A stretch of DNA of 11,520 nucleotides from NCBI GenBank assembly GCA_014728765.1, contig WJLA01000001.1:1-11520 (forward strand), written 5' to 3'. The stretch comes from Candidatus Peregrinibacteria bacterium (GTDB taxonomy: Bacteria; Patescibacteriota; Gracilibacteria; UBA1369). This document shows, piece by piece, positions 7,025-11,520 of the stretch. The first letter of the stretch is position 1. Each line of letters starts with the position of its first letter. The translations under genes and the position numbers were made by a program. Under the pieces are notes generated by a model. That model made no database searches. It saw only the letters and a list, made by a program, of their open reading frames with translations, and was not told where the DNA came from.

Positions 7025-7528
7025 CTAAAATTTAGCGATATATCTCCAATATTTATCTTTTCCAACTTTGATACCTATTCTGGGTGTAGTTTCATAATCG
7101 ACATTCAAATTTTCATCTTCCAGGTATAAATTATTTTCTATCCCCAGTTTTAAGCCATTATAACTTTTATCTATCTCAAAAAATTTACATAGTTTTCCAG
7201 GCCCATCATAGTGTTTTTCCTCTTTATCAACGTATACTCCTCGAATCAAAACAGCAGCGGGGAAATCAACCTTTTCAGTAACAAAATTCAAGCAATAATA
7301 CATTCCATAAATCAAATAAACATAAATATGTCCGGCAGGACCGAACATAACTTTTGTTCGTGGCGTTAAACCCTTAGCTGCATGACAAGCAGGGTCATCT
7401 TGCCCAATATATGCTTCTGTTTCAGTTATTATGCCGGATTTGCCTCTGCAATGTAATCTTTTTCCCAACAGTTTTTTTGCAACCGTACTACATTCTTGTT
7501 CAAAAAAATCTTGTTTTAGTATTATCAT
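7025..7528 (-). CDS. 3-methyladenine DNA glycosylase (AAG/MPG family)
   Basis: This enzyme removes alkylated and deaminated purines from DNA at the first step of base excision repair. The whole family core is present: KKLLGKRL near the start, ITETEAYIGQDDPACHAAKG with the catalytic general base E38 (equivalent to human AAG E125), TPRTKVMFGPAGHIYVYLIY with the intercalating Tyr region, then YGMYYCLNFV, AAVLIRGV, GPGKLCKFF and PRIGI. At 167 residues it is slightly shorter than most bacterial members (about 185-205), mainly at the C-terminus. The ATG at 7528 is preferred over the in-frame TTG at 7537; starting there the protein begins MIILKQDFF, as in relatives. The gene starts five bases after the stop of the C39 peptidase gene, so translation is probably coupled. 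Confidence 0.93.
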   Translation of the reverse strand: MIILKQDFFEQECSTVAKKLLGKRLHCRGKSGIITETEAYIGQDDPACHAAKGLTPRTKVMFGPAGHIYVYLIYGMYYCLNFVTEKVDFPAAVLIRGVYVDKEEKHYDGPGKLCKFFEIDKSYNGLKLGIENNLYLEDENLNVDYETTPRIGIKVGKDKYWRYIAKF

Positions 7529-7533
7529 CAGTA

Positions 7534-8217
7534 TCAATTTTTTAAAATGAGCATGGCTTTTCTACCGCTCTCAATTGTTTCTTTTGCTCCTGTCCAGTCG
7601 TGAATGGAATTATATAACAAGTCTTTATCATATGAAAAACTTTCGCCTCTCCTTGTTCCAGGATCATTGGTAACAAAGTTTTCTTGATCATATCCAGTGA
7701 CCACCAAAACATGATAGGGTGGACCTTCTCCTGTGTAATAAGGATTTCCAAGCATTCTACCCGCGACCGGCAAAATGACAGGACTTCCATCAGCAATAAA
7801 TTGTTCAATTTTAGCTATTGAAACATTATCTCCAAAAAAAGTTTGAGCATTTATATTATAATAATTCTTTGATACTTCAGCCATTTGATCCGACCTGATA
7901 TCTACTGAGTAGCCTTGCTCAGTTTGCCAACCAACAAAATTAACAATCTCATTTTCTGCTATTTCTTTGCTTATTTTTTGATTATCTAAAAAAAATTTCA
8001 CCATTATAATCGATGCCTCTTCACATGCCTCATCAAAGGGAGGACTCCAATCACCAAAAGGTGCCTGAGCAATAAACGGGACTTCAAGTTGAACACTTTC
8101 CGGTCTAATCTCCTCTACCGCGTTCGATTTCTGACGGTGGTCATCAATGATATCATAACTCAAACCGTCGATGAGTATCATTATCATTTGTCCCGCAATC
8201 AAGAATGTCCTAATCAT
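7534..8217 (-). CDS. C39-family cysteine peptidase (Peptidase_C39_2 type)
   Basis: A papain-fold cysteine peptidase of 227 residues. FIAQAPFGDWSPPFDEACEE carries the oxyanion Gln (Q51) and the catalytic Cys (C65). PPYHVLVVTGYD carries the catalytic His (H169), and FVTNDPGT carries the Asp (D185). IADGSPVILPV before the His is also typical. Residues 1-22 are hydrophobic (MIRTFLIAGQMIMILIDGLS) and may be an uncleaved anchor or a poor signal peptide, so an extracytoplasmic location is likely. Unlike ABC-transporter C39 domains it stands alone and no bacteriocin precursor is nearby; a role in cleaving surface or wall peptides is inference. The ATG at 8217 lies six bases after a possible -10 box, suggesting a leaderless mRNA. 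The 3-methyladenine glycosylase gene follows immediately. Confidence 0.88.
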   Translation of the reverse strand: MIRTFLIAGQMIMILIDGLSYDIIDDHRQKSNAVEEIRPESVQLEVPFIAQAPFGDWSPPFDEACEEASIIMVKFFLDNQKISKEIAENEIVNFVGWQTEQGYSVDIRSDQMAEVSKNYYNINAQTFFGDNVSIAKIEQFIADGSPVILPVAGRMLGNPYYTGEGPPYHVLVVTGYDQENFVTNDPGTRRGESFSYDKDLLYNSIHDWTGAKETIESGRKAMLILKN

Positions 8218-8223
8218 AAATAT

Positions 8224-8252
8224 AATTTAAGACAAAGCAATCCTTGAATCAA
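8224..8252 (-). promoter_or_regulatory. Candidate leaderless promoter of the C39 peptidase gene
   Basis: TTGATT (8247-8252) and TAAATT (8224-8229) are separated by 17 bases on the minus strand, each matching four of six consensus positions. The -10 ends six bases before the ATG, so transcription would begin at or next to the start codon. It sits in the 42-base gap after tRNA-Pro. Read-through from the tRNA operon is the alternative. Confidence 0.4.
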
Positions 8253-8259
8253 ATTGAAA

Positions 8260-8336
8260 TGGTCGGGATGACAGGACTTGAACCTGCGACCTCACCCACC
8301 CCATGGGCGCGCGCTAGCCAACTGCGCCACATCCCG
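8260..8336 (-). tRNA. tRNA-Pro(GGG), CCA encoded
   Basis: The 77-base cloverleaf folds without gaps on the minus strand. Acceptor CGGGATG pairs with CATCCCG; the C1-G72 pair is a proline tRNA feature. D stem GCGC/GCGC encloses AGTTGGCTA. Anticodon stem CGCCC/GGGTG encloses the loop ATGGGGT, giving anticodon GGG with A32 and U38, a pairing conserved in tRNA-Pro(GGG), and G37. T arm is GCAGG-TTCAAGT-CCTGT. Discriminator A and CCA are encoded. The first base touches the stop codon of the upstream membrane protein gene. Confidence 0.96.
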
Positions 8337-8831
8337 CTATAAGTTTAAAAATGATTCAATCAGTTGAGGATTATAATAGAAATAAAGAGCAATCCCACCT
8401 ATTGCAATAATGATTAGCGGACCAATTAATTTTAGTCCCACTCTATCATCTTCATCAATTACAGGTTGCACCGGAGGAGGTGGATAATACTTGGATTTCT
8501 GCTGATGCTTAGCATCATTCATATTTTTATTGTTAAATTTATTTGCCTGGGTAATACTCTTGATTCTATTGGTAAATTCTTGATTTGAAATATTTCCCGC
8601 TTTTTTTTCTTGAAATAAGCTTTTCAGTTCAGCTTTTTGTTCCGGTGTTATTTTGCCAACAGCTTCCTTGATGGCGGTATAAATCGAAAAAAATACCACT
8701 CCGATCACAAATATCGGTATTAAAAAAGCAACTCCAGCATTTTCAGCAATGGAAGAGAAAATCCCAATACCAAAAATCAATAAGAATATTATTCCCGATA
8801 TTGAATTGTTTTTTTTCTTGTTTTTAGCCAT
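8337..8831 (-). CDS. Small membrane protein with SHOCT-like helix, between two tRNAs
   Basis: The 164-residue product begins MAKNKKKNNS at the ATG at 8831. The frame stays open upstream to 8885, but that stretch is tRNA-Ala sequence, so the longer start is rejected. After a Lys-rich start come two membrane helices (about 11-32 and 36-58, GIIFLLIFGIGIFSS and AFLIPIFVIGVVFF). A soluble amphipathic part follows (ITPEQKAELKSLFQEKKAGN, then ISNQEFTNRIKSI), resembling the short SHOCT oligomerisation domain. A proline patch PPPPVQP comes next, then a third membrane helix (LIGPLIIIAIGGIALYFYY). No specific function is recognisable. The start lies 14 bases after the tRNA-Ala CCA end and has no Shine-Dalgarno sequence. 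The TAG stop (8337-8339) is immediately followed by the first base of tRNA-Pro, so tRNA processing would leave an mRNA with almost no untranslated ends. Confidence 0.82.
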   Translation of the reverse strand: MAKNKKKNNSISGIIFLLIFGIGIFSSIAENAGVAFLIPIFVIGVVFFSIYTAIKEAVGKITPEQKAELKSLFQEKKAGNISNQEFTNRIKSITQANKFNNKNMNDAKHQQKSKYYPPPPVQPVIDEDDRVGLKLIGPLIIIAIGGIALYFYYNPQLIESFLNL

Positions 8832-8845
8832 ATATTTTTTAATAT

Positions 8846-8922
8846 TGGTGGAGTATATCGGAGTCGAACCGATGACCTCTCCCATGCCATGGGAGCGCTC
8901 TAGCCAGCTGAGCTAATACCCC
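8846..8922 (-). tRNA. tRNA-Ala(GGC), CCA encoded
   Basis: The 77-base cloverleaf on the minus strand has acceptor GGGGTAT pairing with ATACTCC and contains the G3-U70 wobble pair that defines alanine identity. D stem GCTC/GAGC encloses AGCTGGCTA. Anticodon stem CTCCC/GGGAG encloses ATGGCAT, giving anticodon GGC with the A32-U38 pair typical of tRNA-Ala(GGC). T arm is ATCGG-TTCGACT-CCGAT. Discriminator A and CCA are encoded. It is the first gene of a minus-strand group that continues with a membrane protein and tRNA-Pro. Confidence 0.97.
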
Positions 8923-8939
8923 AATTATTATCTGAAAAT

Positions 8940-8968
8940 AAAATATCCGACTTACGCTACAAATTCAA
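8940..8968 (-). promoter_or_regulatory. Candidate promoter of the tRNA-Ala / membrane protein / tRNA-Pro group
   Basis: TTGAAT (8963-8968), a 17-base spacer and TATTTT (8940-8945) lie upstream of tRNA-Ala on the minus strand, each matching four of six consensus positions. Transcription would start roughly ten bases upstream of the mature tRNA 5' end. It falls in the 99-base gap after nhaA, in which I found no convincing terminator, so read-through from nhaA is also possible. Confidence 0.45.
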
Positions 8969-9021
8969 GCTACTTATAAGAAAGCGGCAAGCAGGAGCTT
9001 ACCACTCCCTTCCCATTGTCT

Positions 9022-10233
9022 TCAAGCGGATTTTGAGTATCGCCCCACTTTCAATATCATTGCTGACAAAAAAGACAAGATTGCTGCAGCAAATGAAAGC
9101 AGAGCTCCCATTTTTGCCGCATCTTGCAGGGCTCCGGGCTCGAAGGCCACGGTGGAAACGAAAAGAGCTACTGTAAAACCTATACCTGCAACACAGCCAA
9201 CCACGAAGACATCTTTCATCTTCATGCCTTCAGGTAGTGAAAGCCTAAGCAAATGGACGGCTATCCATGTGCAAATGAAGATTCCGACCGGCTTGCCAAC
9301 AAGTAGCCCCGCAGTGACAAAACTTGTCGTGCTACCGAAGCTGGATAGTACCACTCCGGCATTAGCCAGGCCGAACATCATCAATATCAGCTCGACCGGC
9401 TTTTTCCACCAGTGTTCGAAAGCATTAAGTGCGTCTTCTTTGTGATCTTCGGCGAAAAGCCCTTCATCGCGCTTAGCGTGTGGCAGTGTCGGAATCAGCG
9501 GCACCAGTGCCAGTGCCGGGTGAATACCTCCTTTGTAAAAACCATACCAAGCCAAAGGCCCGGCAAAGATCAGAAAGAACCAGAAGTTTTTGACGCCGAA
9601 TTTTCTAAGCAGAAGATTGAATCCGACTGCTCCGATCAGGCAGATTGAGAAGGTAGCAAGATCCATTGATCCGGTAGGGTAGAACACCGCCAGAATCAAA
9701 AGACCGACTGCGTCGTCCACAATGGCCAGCAACAGCAGAAAAGGTATAGCCGGATGGCTTTTGCCAAAAATCAGCCTGGCCACCAGATAGCTGAATGCAA
9801 TGTCTGTTGCGCAGGGGATAGCCCAACCTCTGACCGCATCCGGTTGATTAAAAAGCTTGGTTAGCCCAAAATATAACAATGCGGGTCCAGCCACACCTCC
9901 CACAGTCGCCATAATCGGTGTCATTGCTTTTTTTGGAGAAGACAAAGTGCCTCCCGGCAACATTGCTTCCCAAATCTCCTTTGCGGCAATTGCAAAGAAG
10001 AAACACATCAGCACATCATTCACAATGAAGTGAAATGTTACACCTCCATGCGGCTCGTGAATCAACTCATGATATGTATGATGATCACTTGCTGCAAATA
10101 TTAACGCCGCCAAAGTGCCGATGATCAAGAAAGCCGAATTCTCGAACAAGAAGTCCGATCCCTTGTTGAGAATCTCGTTGATATAACTACTCCTCGGCTC
10201 AATCGAATCTTTGGTAGTTCCATTGGTACTCAT
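9022..10233 (-). CDS. nhaA: Na+/H+ antiporter NhaA
   Basis: The product exchanges internal sodium (or lithium) for external protons across the cytoplasmic membrane, giving salt and alkaline pH tolerance. The 403-residue protein covers the whole family core. GWAIPCATDIAFSYLVARL (about 136-153) holds the helix IV ATDIAF motif with D144 (E. coli D133). LAIVDDAVGLLILAVFY holds the ion-binding pair D173-D174 (E. coli D163-D164). LLVGKPVGIF holds K314 (E. coli K300). A hydrophilic N-terminal extension precedes helix I. AAGGG-type ribosome binding sequence lies about seven bases before the ATG. Base composition is clearly richer in GC than the flanks (33 of 60 in 9301-9360, against 15 of 60 in 4801-4860), which suggests horizontal acquisition. 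The leader contains a consensus promoter and two possible hairpins. Confidence 0.97.
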   Translation of the reverse strand: MSTNGTTKDSIEPRSSYINEILNKGSDFLFENSAFLIIGTLAALIFAASDHHTYHELIHEPHGGVTFHFIVNDVLMCFFFAIAAKEIWEAMLPGGTLSSPKKAMTPIMATVGGVAGPALLYFGLTKLFNQPDAVRGWAIPCATDIAFSYLVARLIFGKSHPAIPFLLLLAIVDDAVGLLILAVFYPTGSMDLATFSICLIGAVGFNLLLRKFGVKNFWFFLIFAGPLAWYGFYKGGIHPALALVPLIPTLPHAKRDEGLFAEDHKEDALNAFEHWWKKPVELILMMFGLANAGVVLSSFGSTTSFVTAGLLVGKPVGIFICTWIAVHLLRLSLPEGMKMKDVFVVGCVAGIGFTVALFVSTVAFEPGALQDAAKMGALLSFAAAILSFLSAMILKVGRYSKSA

Positions 10234-10239
10234 TTTTTT

Positions 10240-10252
10240 CCCTTTCTAAGGA
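10240..10252 (-). promoter_or_regulatory. nhaA ribosome binding site with possible occluding hairpin
   Basis: On the minus strand TCCTT (10248-10252) can pair with AAGGG (10240-10244) around an AGA loop, burying the Shine-Dalgarno bases AAGGG that lie seven bases before the ATG. A CTCTCTCT tract precedes it. The stem is only 5 bp including one G-U pair, so it would be marginally stable and easily modulated. Confidence 0.4.
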
Positions 10253-10295
10253 GAGAGAGTGAAAGTCCTGTTTGCCAAAAAACCCTCCAGCATGC

Positions 10296-10319
10296 CTCTT
10301 GAACCAGTCTGGTTCAGAG
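10296..10319 (-). promoter_or_regulatory. Leader hairpin or operator upstream of nhaA
   Basis: TGAACCA (10300-10306) and TGGTTCA (10310-10316) form a perfect 7-bp inverted repeat with a 3-base centre; on the minus strand it extends to ten pairs through CTC/GAG with one bulged A. It lies inside the predicted nhaA leader, just downstream of the transcription start. It could be an RNA structure or a repressor site. A six-T run comes 12 bases later on the minus strand, too far for a standard terminator. Confidence 0.5.
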
Positions 10320-10336
10320 CAAAACTGAGCTCGATT

Positions 10337-10364
10337 ATCATACAGAAGAGTTATATTATGTCAA
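10337..10364 (-). promoter_or_regulatory. nhaA promoter
   Basis: A perfect TTGACA (10359-10364) is followed after 16 bases by TATGAT (10337-10342), five of six consensus matches, on the minus strand. Transcription would begin near 10330, giving a leader of about 97 bases to the ATG at 10233. Confidence 0.7.
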
Positions 10365-10658
10365 TTATTCAGAAAATTTCATCAACAGATATAAGTTTCA
10401 AATTAGGCATCTACTCTACAAAATTCTTGAACCATGTAAAGAGATCTTTTTCTTAATTTAATCCCCCTGCTTTTTGCTCAATTGATAAATATTTTTAGGG
10501 GTTGACAGTAAGATATTCTGTGTTGAGTTAAATGGTAGTATTTTTACCAATATTATACTCTATTTTAGGAAGTATTCTTTAGATATTGCGCTTTGGGATA
10601 GAATTCAGCTTGTTTATATTAATAACATAAGATAAATTTCTAATCATTTTCAATATCT
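10365..10658. other. Non-coding AT-rich spacer between nhaA promoter and the synthetase-like gene
   Basis: I see no gene here on either strand: frames are short, with no family resemblance. The most notable element is a perfect TTGACA at 10502-10507, but the nearest plausible -10 (TTAAAT, 10528-10533) is 20 bases away, too far for a normal promoter. A small repeat TGGTA/TACCA lies around 10532-10549. The promoter of the gene starting at 10659 probably lies in this stretch but is not clear. Confidence 0.5.
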
Positions 10659-11520
10659 ATGAAGTTATCTATATCTCAAGCGCCAATTCAAGCCAGGGCT
10701 GATACTGAAAGCAAATTGGAAAGGTATCTTAGTATAAAAATTGCCAATGTTTACAATGATTTGCTTCAAAATGTTTTAAATGATGAAATTAATAAAATTG
10801 ATTTTTGGAATACCTATTGTCAAAAAATTGACTTACAAATTAGTGCTCAGCAAACGAATGAAAATGAATATTTGGAAAACACTCTTGGAGCCAGGTATTC
10901 GAATTTGAAAAGTTACTTCAATATAGATTTTGATGGACGGAAATTGCTCTTAGATTCTGAAGAAAAAGTAAAAGATATTATACTAGAGTTTATACAACTA
11001 TTAATAAAAAGAGAACTAGCTTTTATTGGAAAAATAGAATTGCAGACGTGCAAGTCCTGCAAAACTCCAATTGCAACACAAAATGTTAATATTATAAAAT
11101 GTAAAAATTGTGGTGGTATAAATTTTGAATTGGTGAAATCAGAGCAAATGCTACTTGACGTGGAAAAGCTATTTGAGATTAATGCTGAAAAAATTAATGA
11201 AATTTTTGCAAATAAACCCTGGATAAAAAGTTTTTTTAATACACTTCCCAGGCATCAAATTATTTCAAAAAAAAGATTTCGGGGTATTTCAGTTGAAACA
11301 TTTGGTTTAAGTGAACAGTTGAAAATTGACCCTAAAATAATCTTAGCGCTACAAAGTTTGCTATATTCTGAAATATATGGAACTGAATTAATCGGTGTTG
11401 TACAAGGAATTGACTCAATTAAAAATACCTTTCCATTGTCAGTTATTTTAGATCCAACTTTTAAAGCCAAAATTATCAGCGTGCCAATGATTCCTGAATT
11501 AAAAAATTCAGGAATAAAAC
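10659..11520 (+). CDS. Class I aminoacyl-tRNA synthetase-like protein lacking HIGH, 3'-partial
   Basis: The frame runs from the ATG at 10659 off the end of the window (287 codons visible); an in-frame TAA lies five codons upstream. From about residue 73 it resembles the middle of IleRS/ValRS/LeuRS-group enzymes. LLIKRELAFIGKIELQTCKS (about 114-133) matches the 'LyekGLiyRG..v.WCp.C.T' segment. C131, C134, C148 and C151 form a zinc ribbon. ELVKSEQMLLDV (157-168) matches the region before the post-ribbon helix. FFNTLPRHQIISKKRFRG (192-209) matches 'L.dW.ISRQR.wG', and LIGVVQGIDSIKNTF (244-258) matches 'd.i.eGiDQtRGWF'. The catalytic HIGH motif should lie N-terminal to this, but residues 1-72 contain nothing like it, and the CP1 editing domain is missing. 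Key residues are also changed (RQ to KK). Any KMSKS motif would be beyond the window. A non-catalytic paralogue is my inference; no Shine-Dalgarno sequence is seen. Confidence 0.6.
   Translation, partial: MKLSISQAPIQARADTESKLERYLSIKIANVYNDLLQNVLNDEINKIDFWNTYCQKIDLQISAQQTNENEYLENTLGARYSNLKSYFNIDFDGRKLLLDSEEKVKDIILEFIQLLIKRELAFIGKIELQTCKSCKTPIATQNVNIIKCKNCGGINFELVKSEQMLLDVEKLFEINAEKINEIFANKPWIKSFFNTLPRHQIISKKRFRGISVETFGLSEQLKIDPKIILALQSLLYSEIYGTELIGVVQGIDSIKNTFPLSVILDPTFKAKIISVPMIPELKNSGIK

Noticed and set aside
7529..7537. TTG start of the glycosylase overlapping the C39 stop codon
   Set aside because: The ATG at 7528 gives the family-like N-terminus MIILKQDFF without needing a rare start codon; the overlap would be neat but is not required.
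8832..8885. Upstream extension of the membrane protein (start at 8885)
   Set aside because: The extra codons are tRNA-Ala sequence; the ATG at 8831, just after the CCA end, is the sensible start.
9152..9648. Two plus-strand frames opposite nhaA
   Set aside because: They are complement shadows of GC-rich nhaA coding sequence and show low-complexity composition.
9022..10233. Possible UGA recoding, as in Gracilibacteria and Absconditabacteria
   Set aside because: nhaA and the C39 gene both end at TGA at the expected family length, so TGA acts as a stop here.
10259..10456. 65-codon plus-strand frame in the nhaA leader region
   Set aside because: It overlaps the nhaA promoter and leader hairpin, has no recognisable protein character and no ribosome binding site.
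10502..10533. Promoter for the synthetase-like gene from TTGACA at 10502
   Set aside because: The only fair -10 is 20 bases away; spacing is outside the normal range, so it was not listed as a promoter.
1..11520. CRISPR array, insertion sequence, toxin-antitoxin pair or prophage genes
   Set aside because: I found no regularly spaced repeats, transposase motifs, terminal inverted repeats with target duplications, or phage-type proteins.

Overview
The window reads as a piece of a small, AT-rich bacterial genome with the standard stop codons: TGA ends both the full-length NhaA gene and the C39 peptidase gene. Clear Shine-Dalgarno sequences are rare, spacers are short, and there are many small hypothetical proteins. 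A cysteine-rich lipoprotein ends in a CVPVCSF tail. Together these suggest a member of the Candidate Phyla Radiation (Patescibacteria), but no rRNA or ribosomal protein gene is present to place it, so this is inference.

Layout. (1) 3-2424, plus strand: the 3' part of an oligoendopeptidase F gene, then a secreted protein with three S-layer homology domains. A very GC-rich hairpin at 2435-2460 closes this unit. (2) 2498-5563, minus strand: an unrecognised 246-residue protein whose base composition is richer in GC than its neighbours, and a 741-residue SLC12-type (cation-chloride cotransporter-like) transporter. (3) 5564-5704: a divergent promoter region in which both promoters appear to use the same -35 box. 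(4) 5705-6163, plus strand: a small charged hypothetical protein that converges on (5) a minus-strand set: a cysteine-rich lipoprotein, the 5'-truncated remnant of a MutT/MTH1-like Nudix gene, a 3-methyladenine DNA glycosylase and a C39-type cysteine peptidase. (6) 8260-8922, minus strand: tRNA-Ala(GGC), a small membrane protein gene and tRNA-Pro(GGG), packed so tightly that the protein's stop codon touches the first base of tRNA-Pro. (7) 9022-10364, minus strand: nhaA, again GC-rich, with a strong promoter and a structured leader. (8) 10659 to the end, plus strand: a partial gene for a protein resembling the middle of a class I aminoacyl-tRNA synthetase, but with no HIGH nucleotide-binding motif.

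How the genes may work together. Two ion transporters (SLC12-like and NhaA) and two surface or secreted proteins point to ion balance and envelope functions. The DNA glycosylase and the broken Nudix gene sit side by side and suggest a nucleotide or DNA damage repair neighbourhood in decay. I found no CRISPR array, insertion sequence, prophage or toxin-antitoxin system. The most unusual items are the synthetase-like protein without a HIGH motif, the tRNA-gene-tRNA packing with no 3' untranslated space, and the shared -35 box.
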